Origin: Sphaerotilus sp.
GTDB taxonomy: Bacteria > Pseudomonadota > Gammaproteobacteria > Burkholderiales > Burkholderiaceae_C
NCBI GenBank assembly: GCA_013299055.1
Contig: JAAFKB010000041.1
Span: forward strand, 1-35,019
Direction of reading: 5' to 3'
Length of the DNA: 35,019 nucleotides
The notes below the pieces were generated by a model. It saw nothing but the letters and a program-made list of their open reading frames with translations. It ran no database searches and was not told where the DNA came from. Positions 1 through 8,100 of the stretch are shown one piece after another; position 1 is the stretch's first letter, and the number at the start of each line of letters is the position of its first letter. A program made the position numbers and the translations under genes.

Positions 1-239
1 CCGTCAAGCCGCTGCCGGAGTACCGCCTGTACGTGGAAATCGAGGACGGCCGGCGCGGCATCTTCGACATGAAACCGTACCTGGAGCGCGGCGTGTTCCG
101 TGAACTCAAGGACGAGCGGTACTTCCGGCGCGTCGGCATCCTCTACGGCGCCGTGGCCTGGCCCCATGAGCAGGACATCGCGCCCGAAACACTGCTGGCC
201 GGGATGACGCCGGTGCAGGAGGCGCCCCTGTGTAGCTGA
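1..239 (+). CDS. DUF2442 domain protein, C-terminal part (5' end outside window)
   Basis: The reading frame is open from the first bases of the window and ends at TGA 237-239, so the gene starts upstream; the GTG at 33 is internal, because in-frame coding (VKPLPEYRLYVEIEDG) precedes it. The pattern of a short beta-rich start, a 'G.FDMKPYL..GVF.ELKD..YF..V' core and 'W.H.QDI.PE.L' near the end is that of the small DUF2442 family, of unknown biochemical function. Such genes often sit beside toxin-antitoxin or DUF4160 genes, and here a HigBA-like pair follows on the opposite strand, stop to stop. A 62-bp stretch (120-181) recurs almost unchanged at 4461-4522 in a broken second copy. Confidence 0.75.
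   Translation, partial: VKPLPEYRLYVEIEDGRRGIFDMKPYLERGVFRELKDERYFRRVGILYGAVAWPHEQDIAPETLLAGMTPVQEAPLCS
120..181 (+). repeat. 62-bp direct repeat, copy 1 (within DUF2442 gene)
   Basis: This stretch matches 4461-4522 at 60 of 62 positions; the differences are A to G and G to A. Similarity continues, more diverged and without gaps, on both sides. Copy 1 lies inside the intact reading frame. The two direct copies bracket about 4.3 kb holding the HigBA-like pair, the lipoprotein, the diguanylate cyclase and the binding protein. Confidence 0.9.
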
Positions 240-240
240 A

Positions 241-558
241 TTACCCTTGGCGTGGTTGTGCAACCGCACCCTTCGGAACCGCCATCAGCCGCACGCCCAG
301 CGCCTCGCACACCCGGTTGACCGTATCGAAGCGCGGGTGCGCCCCCGGCCGCAGCGCCTTGTAGAGTGCCTCTCGCCCCAACCCAGAGTCCTTGGCGATC
401 TGCGCCATGCCCCGCGCCTTGGCGATGTGCCCCAGCGCGTCGGCCAACTCGCCCGCATCGCCCTCGGCCAGCACCACGCTCAGGTACTGCGCCACGGCCT
501 CGTCATTGTCCAGATAGTCCGCCATGTCGAATTCGGGCAGGTCAGCGATCTTGGTCAT
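241..558 (-). CDS. HigA-like antitoxin (addiction module antidote family, XRE-type)
   Basis: Predicted DNA-binding antitoxin of about 105 residues. The sequence follows the 'probable addiction module antidote' family: an acidic N-terminal segment (FDMADYLDNDEAVAQYL), then a helix-turn-helix region with 'ARARGM-type' and 'IAKDSGLGREALYKAL' helices, then 'F.TV..V..ALGVRL'. I chose the ATG at 558 because AGGA lies five bases upstream; the ATG at 573 lacks a Shine-Dalgarno sequence. The start lies inside the end of the toxin gene (17-bp overlap), implying translational coupling. The order is toxin first, antitoxin second, as is usual for this HigBA/HP0892-like class. It probably autoregulates the pair through the palindrome at 878-895. 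Confidence 0.85.
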   Translation of the reverse strand: MTKIADLPEFDMADYLDNDEAVAQYLSVVLAEGDAGELADALGHIAKARGMAQIAKDSGLGREALYKALRPGAHPRFDTVNRVCEALGVRLMAVPKGAVAQPRQG

Positions 559-868
559 CTTCGTCCTCGTCATCGGTGGTCAGGGTAGAGGCCAGCGCCT
601 GCGCAGCGGTGATGTCGGCCTGCTGGGTGCTCTTGTCGCCGCCGCCCAGCATCACGACCAGCACGCCTTCGCGCTGCACGTAGTACATGCGCCAGCCGGG
701 GCCGAAGAACTCGCGCATTTCGAACACGCCCTCGCCCACCGGTTTCACGTCGCCCAGCGCCCCGCGCTGCGCCCGCTCCAGTCGGCGAACCAAGCGGATG
801 CGGGTCATGCCGTCACGCAGCGACTTCAGCCAAGCATCGAATTGCGGTGTGCGCTTGATCGTGTACAT
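542..868 (-). CDS. HigB-like toxin (RelE/ParE superfamily, Gp49-like)
   Basis: Predicted 108-residue toxin, likely an mRNA interferase acting on translating ribosomes as is known for RelE/HigB families. The sequence 'YTIKRTPQFDAWL.SL.D...RIR...RL.R...GALGDVKPVGEGVFEMREFFGPGWRMYYV' is characteristic of the family usually paired with the antidote downstream. The frame is open up to 928, but the family start 'MYTIKRTP' is the ATG at 868, directly after the palindromic operator, so translation from a very short leader is expected. The C-terminus is an unusually acidic tail (TDDEDEDDQDR) encoded where the gene overlaps the antitoxin. No catalytic test is possible from sequence alone. Confidence 0.85.
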   Translation of the reverse strand: MYTIKRTPQFDAWLKSLRDGMTRIRLVRRLERAQRGALGDVKPVGEGVFEMREFFGPGWRMYYVQREGVLVVMLGGGDKSTQQADITAAQALASTLTTDDEDEDDQDR

Positions 869-875
869 GTTTGCA

Positions 876-904
876 AATGTATTCGATCGAATACAAAAAT
901 GCAA
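876..904 (-). promoter_or_regulatory. Candidate promoter of the HigBA-like operon
   Basis: On the minus strand TTGCAT (904-899) and TACATT (881-876) are separated by 17 bases, a sigma70-like arrangement with four of six matches in each box. Initiation would be at about 869, immediately before the ATG at 868, giving an almost leaderless transcript with no Shine-Dalgarno sequence. A second TTGCAT at 916-911 could serve an alternative promoter. The palindrome fills the spacer and -10 box. Confidence 0.5.
878..895. promoter_or_regulatory. Perfect 18-bp palindrome, probable HigBA operator
   Basis: TGTATTCGATCGAATACA is identical to its reverse complement over all 18 bases. It is AT-rich in a GC-rich context, lies ten bases upstream of the toxin start and overlaps the candidate -10 box. 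This is the expected position for a site bound by the HigA-like antitoxin (alone or with toxin) in conditional repression. Confidence 0.75.
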
Positions 905-997
905 CCTACCATGCAACCCGCAGGGCAAATTGCAGACCGACCACTGGCGCGAGAAGGCCGCCGCGCACGCCCATCAGTCTCAATGCGGGCGCGCTGT

Positions 998-1219
998 TCA
1001 CGTCACAACATACGCCTGCTGCGGATGATTCGGCTGCCCCGGATACCGCAGCGCCAGCACCCCACCCGCGACCATCGGAATCAGATGCTTGTTGCGCAGG
1101 TAATGCCGATCGCGTCCCAACAGCTCGGCCAGTTCCCCGCCACTCAGCGGACGCCAAGCGCACAGCCGCACGATGCCATCCCGCAAGTCGTCGGCCAACT
1201 CGCCCGGATCAGCCCTGCC
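998..1219 (-). pseudogene. Remnant of an AlbA_2-type ATP-binding regulator (C-terminal winged helix)
   Basis: Only the last ~73 codons look coding: 'LADDLRDGIVRLCAWRPLSGGELAELLGRD..YLRNKHLIPMVAGGVLALRYPGQPNHPQQAYVV'. This resembles the C-terminal winged-helix ending (PM...G.L...YP..PNHP.QAY) of AlbA_2/AAA_4 transcriptional-regulator-like proteins. Upstream in this frame (1220-1609) the translation is low-complexity and not protein-like, and no AlbA_2 or ATPase domain is present, so this appears to be a stranded 3' end. A full-length relative without this tail lies at 32600-33868. A frameshift from the small frame at 1246-1422 is possible but unproven. Confidence 0.5.
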
Positions 1220-1245
1220 ACAGATACCCCCAGCGCCTGCACCCG

Positions 1246-1422
1246 CTACGGCTTCGCCCGCCGCAGCCCCTCGGCCTGCCGCTCGTAGTCGTCGCGTGAC
1301 CGGCTCATGTCGGCCAGACAGCGCGAGCGATCCTGCTGGTCCTGCCGCTTCATGCAGTGGTCGCATGGGCCACCCCATATGGCATGCCGACATCCCTCTG
1401 CGGAGAATCGACACCATTCCAT
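1246..1422 (-). CDS. Small hypothetical protein, Cys-rich (doubtful)
   Basis: A 58-residue frame starting MEWCRFSAEGCRHAIWGGPC, with four cysteines and two histidines in the first 25 residues and a charged helical end (SRSRDDYERQAEGLRRA). GGAGG lies ten bases upstream of the ATG at 1422. The cysteine/histidine spacing could bind a metal, but I recognise no family. It is divergent from the lipoprotein at 1449 with starts only 26 bp apart, so both are unlikely to be well expressed from separate promoters. It may be gene debris like its downstream neighbour. Confidence 0.25.
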   Translation of the reverse strand: MEWCRFSAEGCRHAIWGGPCDHCMKRQDQQDRSRCLADMSRSRDDYERQAEGLRRAKP

Positions 1423-1448
1423 CCCACCCCAACCTCCAGGAGACTGCC

Positions 1449-1688
1449 ATGCCCTCACCCGCCGCCCTGCGTCTGCCGATGCCGCTTGCCCTGTGCTGCG
1501 CGCTGCTGGCTGGATGTGCCACGCCGGTCACGGTGCTGAGGCACCCGTCCACTGGCGCAGTCACCCAATGTGGCGGCAGCCGCCTCGGATCGGCGGCAGC
1601 CGGCCTCATCGGCTACACCCTGCAGAAGAACGACGATGTCCGTTGCGTGGCCGATCACGAGGCCCGCGGGTTCAGGCGAACCCCCTGA
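1449..1688 (+). CDS. Small putative lipoprotein
   Basis: A 79-residue protein with a lipoprotein signal peptide: a short N-terminus, hydrophobic 'LPLALCCALLAG' and a lipobox LLAG-C at about residues 21-25. The mature part contains 'PVTVLRHPSTGAVTQCGG', a glycine-rich stretch and 'DVRCVADHEARGFRR'. The ATG at 1449 is chosen because AGGAG (1438-1442) lies six bases upstream; longer in-frame starts would bury the signal peptide. Two further cysteines might form a disulfide in the envelope. Function unknown. It converges on the diguanylate cyclase gene. Confidence 0.65.
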   Translation: MPSPAALRLPMPLALCCALLAGCATPVTVLRHPSTGAVTQCGGSRLGSAAAGLIGYTLQKNDDVRCVADHEARGFRRTP

Positions 1689-1705
1689 CAGCAGCGCATG
1701 CTGTC
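1687..1705 (+). terminator. Hairpin at the lipoprotein stop codon
   Basis: GACAGCA and TGCTGTC form a perfect seven-base-pair stem around the loop GCGCA, starting inside the TGA stop codon. There is no T-run after it, so it may be a weak terminator or a 3'-end stabilising hairpin rather than a classical intrinsic terminator. Confidence 0.35.
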
Positions 1706-1760
1706 CACGGCGCCGGCATAGGCCGTCAGCAGGTTGAACAGGCTGCGGGGACAGCGCCGG

Positions 1761-3488
1761 TCAAGACCCCGCCGGATCCGCCGGACTGCCGTAGAGCCGG
1801 AACGTCCGCCGACCTGCTCCCTTGGCGGCGTAGAGCGCCATGTCCGCGTGCTTGAGCAGCGTGCTGGCGTCGCGCCCGTGCTCGGGGTGCAGCGCGATGC
1901 CGATCGAGGCTGAAACCTGAACGGGCGGTGCAGCCGCTTCCAGGTGGAAGGGCTGCTCCAGCGCATGGATGATCTTCTGCGCCAGCCGCTGCGGTGCCAG
2001 CGGCGGGCCGTCTGCATGGGCGATCAGCACGAACTCGTCGCCGCCGAGCCGGGTCACGTCTTCCCGGCGGCCCACCAGCCGGACCAGCCGCTCGGACGCC
2101 TCCCGCAGCAGCGCATCGCCGATGTCGTGGCCGCGCTGGTCGTTCACCTGCTTGAACCCGTCGAGGTCCAGGAACAACAGCGCCCAGTCCTGCCCCGGCT
2201 GCTGCGCCAGGCGGCCCGACAGCATCCGCATCAGGCAGCCCCGGTTGGGCAGGCCCGTGAGCGGGTCGCTGTCGGCCGCGTGCTCGGCCTGCACCTTGGC
2301 CCGGTGCAGCGCCTCATGGTGCCGCGCCACCGAGCGGGCGGTGTGGTCGAAGACATGCTCCAGGGCGTCGAGTTCGCAGCCGCCCAGGATGAGCCGTGCG
2401 GTGGGGCCGGCGGTGTTCACGTGGACCTCGCCCGTGATGTCGCGTGCCAGGTGCTCGGCCTGGGTGCGGATCTGGCGCAGCCGGTGCCCGAGCAGCGCGG
2501 CGAACAGGCCGGCTGCCACGATCGCCAGACCGAACAGCGTGACGGCCGATTGCGTGGCCTCGCGTGCGGCGGCGACCACCTGGGACTGGGCCGCCTGCGC
2601 ATCCCCCTGGATGATCAGCACGAAGGTCTCGTCGCCCAGCCGCACCGGCACGTACTGGCGCAGGCTGTCCTGTTCCAGGTCGAACACCAGCACCGGCCGG
2701 CGCTCGAACAGGCATTGCTCCAGCGGGCGCTGGTGCAGGACAGGCGTCATGTGAAAGCGGTCGGACGAGCGGGCCACCACCCCGATGGGCGTGGCGATGG
2801 CCAGCTCGACCGTGCTGTCGCGGGCGATGCGCTGCGCGAACCGGTTGTCGAAGCGGGTGCCGGCCATGACCACCCCCACCACGACGTTGGCGTCGGCGCC
2901 TGGTACCGGCATGATCGAGCGCACGATCAGGCCGCCGCTGGCCTCCTTGGCGGTCTGCAGCATGGCCTCGCCCGCCAAGGCTTCGGAAACCCCCCAGGCC
3001 GACGCCTTGACCCCACGCACGGCCGTGGCCGGTGCGCGGTGGACGATCACGCGGTGGCGATCGACCAGATCCAGCGTCGAGAGTCCGGCCGCCTCGACGC
3101 TGGTGTCGAGTTCCTTCTGGACGGCATCGAGCATGCCCGGGGTGCTGTTCTTCAGCGCCTCGCGCACGGCGGGATGCCGCGCGAGCGCCTGTGTCGTGCT
3201 GACCAGTATCCGTGACTCGGCTTCGATGCGCGCCTGTGCCACCAGGGCGGCCCCCAGCAGGTTCTCGCTCTCGGAGTGGCGGATGAGCGTCTGCGCCGAC
3301 TCCACGTAGGACCGGTAGCTCGACCCGATGACCACCACCGCCAGCGTGGTGACGAACACCAGCACCTGCAGGCCGATCGGGAAGTGCCGCAGCCACCGCC
3401 GCCGACGCGGGCCGGTGCGTGCCGGGTGTGCCGGCAGACTGCGGTCCTGGTCACGGCGGAACACTGGCACCCGCTGGGGCATGGTCAT
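1761..3488 (-). CDS. Membrane diguanylate cyclase with periplasmic sensor (GGDEF)
   Basis: Predicted 575-residue enzyme making cyclic di-GMP from two GTP. Membrane helices at about residues 38-56 and 314-334 bracket a ~255-residue periplasmic region resembling a double-Cache sensor (motifs such as 'DLVDRHRVIVHRAP', 'VGVVMAGTRFDNRF'). A cytoplasmic linker of about 65 residues leads to a GGDEF domain from about 405 ('DSDPLTGLPNR') to 566. The active-site loop GGDEF is intact at 482-486, so catalysis is expected. A possible inhibitory-site RxxD (474-477) is one residue closer to GGDEF than usual, so product inhibition is uncertain. There is no EAL domain. The start overlaps the stop of the upstream binding-protein gene as ATGA, indicating translational coupling and a shared sensory role. 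Confidence 0.92.
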   Translation of the reverse strand: MTMPQRVPVFRRDQDRSLPAHPARTGPRRRRWLRHFPIGLQVLVFVTTLAVVVIGSSYRSYVESAQTLIRHSESENLLGAALVAQARIEAESRILVSTTQALARHPAVREALKNSTPGMLDAVQKELDTSVEAAGLSTLDLVDRHRVIVHRAPATAVRGVKASAWGVSEALAGEAMLQTAKEASGGLIVRSIMPVPGADANVVVGVVMAGTRFDNRFAQRIARDSTVELAIATPIGVVARSSDRFHMTPVLHQRPLEQCLFERRPVLVFDLEQDSLRQYVPVRLGDETFVLIIQGDAQAAQSQVVAAAREATQSAVTLFGLAIVAAGLFAALLGHRLRQIRTQAEHLARDITGEVHVNTAGPTARLILGGCELDALEHVFDHTARSVARHHEALHRAKVQAEHAADSDPLTGLPNRGCLMRMLSGRLAQQPGQDWALLFLDLDGFKQVNDQRGHDIGDALLREASERLVRLVGRREDVTRLGGDEFVLIAHADGPPLAPQRLAQKIIHALEQPFHLEAAAPPVQVSASIGIALHPEHGRDASTLLKHADMALYAAKGAGRRTFRLYGSPADPAGS

Positions 3489-4330
3489 TTGGGCAGCGTC
3501 CGGGGCACGGCGATCTGCAGCTTGCGCAAGACCTGCGCGCCCTCTGCCGAGGTGACAAAGGCCAGGAAACGCCGCATGTCCTCGTTCAGCAGGGATTCCC
3601 GGTACGCCAGCACATGCTCGACCTTCATCGGGTAGCGCCCGCTGGCCACCGTGTCGGCGCTGGCGGCCACGCCATGGAAGTTCAGGGCGCGGATCCGGTC
3701 GTCGCCGATGCCCGAGGTGGACAGCGTCATCCAGCCCAGCGCGGTGCGGTAGCGTGCCAGCCCTTCGCGCATCTCGGTGTCCGAATTCGCCAGCTTGGCC
3801 GACGCGGTGAACTTCACTTGCGCGAACGCCGGGATGTTGCGCCGCAGGGCCTGGTGCGCGATCTCGCTGGGTTCCCGGTAGAACACCAGCACCGGGCCCG
3901 GTGTGCCACTCAGCATTTCCCAGTCGTCGCTGGTGCCGCTGAACAGTGCCAGTGCCTGCGCCTCGGTGAGGTTGGTGATCGACACATCGCGTCCCGCCAC
4001 GAACACCACCGCATCGGCGCCGTAGACCACCTGCTGCAAGCCGCCGCTGCGCAGTTCGTCCTCGGTGAGGCGGCGTGCCAGCCGGGCGATGGACGCTTCA
4101 CCCGACTGCAGCGCCCGCAGCCCGCCGGCAATGCCGATGCTGGGCGGCACGTCGATGACCACACCGGGCCGCTGGCGCATGTATTCCGCTGCCAGCGCAC
4201 GCAGACCGATCTCGGGGGGACCGGCACCCGGGATGACATTGGTGGCCGCCGCGGCCAGCCCTGCCCACAGCAGGCCCACGGTGGCGGCCACTCGCCGAAG
4301 ACTTGCCCATCCGCTCTCCATCTGCCGCAT
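3485..4330 (-). CDS. PstS-like periplasmic substrate-binding protein
   Basis: A 281-residue exported protein of the phosphate-binding PBP type: a signal peptide ending near 'LLWAGLAAAA', then 'VIPGAGPPEIGLRALAAEYMRQRPGVVIDVPPSIGIAGGLRALQSGEASIARLARRL', which has the fold pattern of PstS-like domains. I favour the ATG at 4330, ten bases after AGGAG (4345-4341); the frame is open to 4390. No ABC permease or ATPase genes are nearby, so a sensory rather than transport role is likely. The stop overlaps the start of the diguanylate cyclase (ATGA). Inference: ligand-bound protein could signal to the cyclase's periplasmic domain. The ligand (phosphate or another oxyanion) is not determinable here. 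Confidence 0.85.
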   Translation of the reverse strand: MRQMESGWASLRRVAATVGLLWAGLAAAATNVIPGAGPPEIGLRALAAEYMRQRPGVVIDVPPSIGIAGGLRALQSGEASIARLARRLTEDELRSGGLQQVVYGADAVVFVAGRDVSITNLTEAQALALFSGTSDDWEMLSGTPGPVLVFYREPSEIAHQALRRNIPAFAQVKFTASAKLANSDTEMREGLARYRTALGWMTLSTSGIGDDRIRALNFHGVAASADTVASGRYPMKVEHVLAYRESLLNEDMRRFLAFVTSAEGAQVLRKLQIAVPRTLPK

Positions 4331-4427
4331 GTCTGCAACGCTCCTGTGTTCTTGTGTGTCAGGGGCCGGCTTCGAGACGCACCGAGCCATGTCTCACGAC
4401 TTATCGGACATGGGGCGCTGAAGCTGA

Positions 4428-4568
4428 GGACTGACACTCCGCGAACGCAAGGACAGGCGTTACTTCCGGCGCGTCGGCATCCTCTGCGGCGCCGTGACCT
4501 GGCCCCATGAGCAGGACATCGCCCTCAGCACGCCGCCTACCGGGCACGCAGGGGGAAACCACCCTGCA
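4428..4568 (+). pseudogene. Fragment of a second DUF2442 gene
   Basis: The frame reads 'ERKDRRYFRRVGILCGAV' then 'TWPHEQDIALS', matching the DUF2442 protein at the window start without gaps at DNA level. A stop (4425-4427) lies just before the similarity, the N-terminal half is missing, and similarity fades after about 4535, so it is a remnant. The best-conserved part is 4461-4522. It overlaps the upstream region of the TlpA-like gene and may contribute only leader or promoter DNA now. Confidence 0.7.
4461..4522 (+). repeat. 62-bp direct repeat, copy 2 (within DUF2442 remnant)
   Basis: Matches 120-181 at 60 of 62 positions. It is embedded in the broken DUF2442 fragment. Recombination between the copies would delete about 4.3 kb. 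Confidence 0.9.
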
Positions 4569-4608
4569 TGGTGATGACACGGACCCGCTCCTCTACACTC
4601 GCCCCACC

Positions 4609-5112
4609 ATGAAAACCGCCCGCATCGCCCTCGCCGCCGTGGCCCTTGCCGCCCTTGCTGTCGCCGCTTCGTTCGCCGTGGGCGGCAAGGAGAGGGCGCC
4701 CACCGTCCAGTACACCCTGCTCGACGGCTCGACGCACAGCAGCGATGCGCTGCGCGGCAAGGTGGTGCTGGTCAACTTCTGGGCGACGAGCTGCACCACC
4801 TGCGTCAAGGAAATGCCGCAGCTCATCGCCACGCACCAGAAGTACAAGGACCGCGGCTTCGAGACGCTGTCGATCGCGATGGCCTACGATCCGCCGGCCT
4901 ACGTGGTGAACTTCGCCGAGACGCGCAAGCTGCCCTTCCGGGTGACGATGGACAACACCGGCGAGATGGCCCGGCAGTTCGGCAAGGTCCAGCTCACGCC
5001 GACCACCTTCGTGCTCAACAAGAAGGGCGAGATCATCCAGCGATACGTCGGCGAGCCGGACTTCCAGCAGCTGCACACGCTGCTGGAAAAGCTGCTGGCC
5101 GAAGCGGCGTAA
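4609..5112 (+). CDS. TlpA/ResA-like thioredoxin-fold protein
   Basis: A 167-residue envelope thiol-disulfide protein. Residues ~5-24 form an uncleaved anchor or signal peptide (IALAAVALAALAVAASFAV), followed by a thioredoxin fold of the AhpC-TSA/Redoxin type: 'VQYTLLDG...LRGKVVLVNFWATSCTTC', with the redox pair C62-x-x-C65, and a cis-Pro loop 'LTPTTFVLNKKGEI'. The family reduces or transfers disulfides in the periplasm, for example in cytochrome c maturation, but no such genes are adjacent. The start at 4609 leaves the signal peptide at the N-terminus; the frame extends to 4507 only through the DUF2442 remnant. No Shine-Dalgarno is visible, but TACACT (4594-4599) lies nine bases upstream, hinting at a near-leaderless transcript. 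Confidence 0.9.
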   Translation: MKTARIALAAVALAALAVAASFAVGGKERAPTVQYTLLDGSTHSSDALRGKVVLVNFWATSCTTCVKEMPQLIATHQKYKDRGFETLSIAMAYDPPAYVVNFAETRKLPFRVTMDNTGEMARQFGKVQLTPTTFVLNKKGEIIQRYVGEPDFQQLHTLLEKLLAEAA

Positions 5113-5120
5113 TCCCGCCC

Positions 5121-5149
5121 TTGTCGGTCTCCCGGCGGCGGCCTAGACT
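5121..5149 (+). promoter_or_regulatory. Candidate sigma70-type promoter for the CHAT gene
   Basis: TTGTCG (5121-5126) and TAGACT (5144-5149) are separated by 17 bases, each matching four of six consensus positions. Initiation near 5156 would leave a short leader with the strong Shine-Dalgarno GGGGGAGA (5163-5170) before the ATG at 5176. GGCGGC/GCCGCC (5134-5139, 5150-5155) form an inverted repeat around the -10 box, a possible operator. Confidence 0.5.
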
Positions 5150-5175
5150 GCCGCCCCAACAAGGGGGAGACGGAC

Positions 5176-8100
5176 ATGTCCGACAAGAACACGCCAGAGG
5201 CTGGCCGCGCCGTGGTGCTGACGCTGCGCGGGGGGAAATCCCTGGCGCCGAGCCTGCCCGCCTGCTTCACCGCCGCCCGCTCGCGCAGCAGCAGCACCGA
5301 CAGCGCCGAGCCGCACGACCCGTTCCTCCCGCCCGGTTTCCTGATCCCGCGCCAGACCATCGCGCTGGGCCGCCGCACGCCGCAGCAGCGCGGCACCCCG
5401 GCGCCGACCGACAAGGCCCCGGCGCTGCATGTCGCACCCGACGAGCTGGTGGTCATCGAGCTGGCCCATGGCGGGCTGGTCATCACCCGTGGCGAGCGGC
5501 TGCACCCGCAGCACCTGTCCGAGGCGCTCCAGGCCGGCGGGGTGTCGCGTGGCGCGGTGTCGGACTGGGCGGGCGAGCAGATCAGCCGCATCTACACCGT
5601 CGCGCTGGGCGCCTTGCCTGCGGACGATCCGGTGGTGGCGGACCTCGGCGACAAGGTCGAGGACTGGCTGCTGGACAAGGTGGCCGCCCCGCTGGCGCGC
5701 AAGGGCGTCGCGGGGGTCGTCTGGGCGATCGAGCGGCGGCTGACCGGCCTGTGCGGACTGCGGCGCTGGCACCGGGACGGGATGCGCAACTGGTCCGGCG
5801 AAGGGGTGGAACGCGGTCAGCAGCCGATGCTGGTGTTCCTCCACGATCTCGCCTCCGACACGCTGGGCAGCTTCGGCGCCCTGCAGGGCAGCGAGACGCT
5901 GGGCGCGCTGGAGCGACAGTTCCCCGGCGGTGTCTATGGCTTCGAGCACCGCACGCTGTCGTGCAGCCCGGTCGTGAACGCCACCGAGCTGGTGAAGGCA
6001 TTGCCGCAGGGCGCGCACGTCAGCCTCGTGACGCTGGGCCGGGGCGGGCTGGTGGGCGATCTGCTGTGCGTGACCGACTTCGCCAGCCCCGGCCATCTGC
6101 CCGAGGCGCAGCGGGCCGAGCTGGACCAGCTCGCCGCAGTGCTGCGGGATCGGACGATCACCGTGCAACGCTACCTGCGCGTGGCGAGCCCGTCCGACGG
6201 CACGGCGCTGCTGGGCGAGTCGCTGGACCTGTTCCTCTCGGGCGTGCTGTCGGTGGTGGAGGCGGGCGTGGGGCTGGTGGCCGATCCGCTGACGCAGACG
6301 GTCTGCTCGGCGTTCCAGCGCACCGTGCTGGAGATGGTGCGGCTGCGCGCCGACGCCAGCGCGGTCCCCGGTCTGGCCGATCTGGTGCCCGATGCGCCGC
6401 TGGGCCGCTTCCTGCGTGATGCCTCGGTGCAAGCAGGGGTGCAGATGGCCGTCATCGCGGGCGATACCGACGACGACGACGGCGGCTGGCGGCGCCGCAC
6501 GGGGCTGTGGCTGCTGGACAAGGTGCTGATCGGCTCGCCGTACCACGACCTCGTGGTGGACACGCCGTCGATGCTGGGCGGGATCGCGGCCAAGGTCCAG
6601 CCTCCCGTGCGTGTCCGGCTCGATGCCCGCGAAGAGGTGAGCCACTTCCGCTACTTCCAGCATCCGCCGCATGTGCAGGCGCTGAAGGACTGGCTGTGCG
6701 CGCCGCGCGCGGAGGCGCTGGCGGCGTTGCCGGGGTTCGACACGCTGGAGGCCGTGCAGAAGAAGCTGCGACCGGCGGAACCCGACGAAGCACCCGCCAG
6801 CGCGGCGCCCACGCGCAATGCGTCCAGCGCCGTCCAGTCTCCCCGTGCGGCGCGGACACGCCGTGCTCCGCGCAGCACCCTGCGCCGCAAGCTGACCGTC
6901 TCCGTCCACGCCGCCGACCTGCGCTTCCTGCCGGGCGTGCTGATGGTCGGCCACTACGAGCAGGATCCGATCGCCGGCCCGCAGGCGGTGCTGGACCGCG
7001 AGCTGCTGCAGGGGCTGCTGACCGAGCGCCACAGCCTGGGCCTGTATCCGGGGCCGATCGGCTCGGCGCTGGCGGTGCTGCCCGAAGGCGGTGGCACGCA
7101 GCGCGGCGCGGTCATCGTCGGCCTGGGGCGCTTCGAGAAACCGCTGACCCGCGACGGGCTGACCGAGGCGGTGATGGCCGGCGTGCTGCGCTACCTGCTG
7201 CAGGTGAGCGACTGCCACGGCTCGGCAGCGCGGGGGCTGGAGCTGAACACGCTGCTGATCGGCACCAACTCGGCGTCGAGCCTGTCGATGGGCGCGTCGG
7301 TGGAGGCGCTGGTGCGCGGCGTGCTGGAGGCCAATGCGCGCTTCCACGACACGACGCGGCAGGATCTGCGCGTGGACACGCTGCGCATCGTCGAGCTGTA
7401 CCTGGACACCGCCATCACCGCCACCTACGCGCTGAAGGATCCCGACCGCCAGCAGGCGCTGGGCACGGCCGCGGCGCAGCTCGACACCCAGCTGGAGTGC
7501 GTCGCGACCCTGGAGCAGCACGACGGCGCCCGCCAGCGCCTGTTCGACGGCGCAGCAGCGGGCGGCAACTACTGGCCACGCCTGATGGTCACGGACGCCC
7601 GCTGCAGCGAGGATGGCGAGGCGCGGGACGATCCACCGAAGCCAGCGACCACATCGACACAACCCACCGCCGTGGCCACACGGCTGCGCTACCTGCACCT
7701 TGGCCAGCGCGCCCGTGTCGAGACGGTGGAGCATCAGCGCCAGCCGGGGTTGGTCGAGCAGCTCGTGCGCCAGCAGATCCAGGACAACCGCTGGAACCTG
7801 GACGCTGGCCGTGCGCTGTTCCAGCTGATGGTGCCGCACGTCCTGAAGGACACCCTGCGCCACTTCCAGCAGCTGGTGGTGGTGGTCGATGCGCAGACCG
7901 CCAACATGCCGTGGGAACTGGTGGCGGCGGACGATCCGGGGCGTGCTGGCGGGGCGCCGCGTGCGCTGGCACTGTGCATCCCGCTGGTGCGGCAACTGGT
8001 CACGGCCGAGTACCGCCAGCAGCTGCGCCAGTCCACGGGCCGGGCGGCGCTGGTGATCGGCAATCCGGCGCTGGACGGGTTCAGCGAGCACTTCGTGAAC

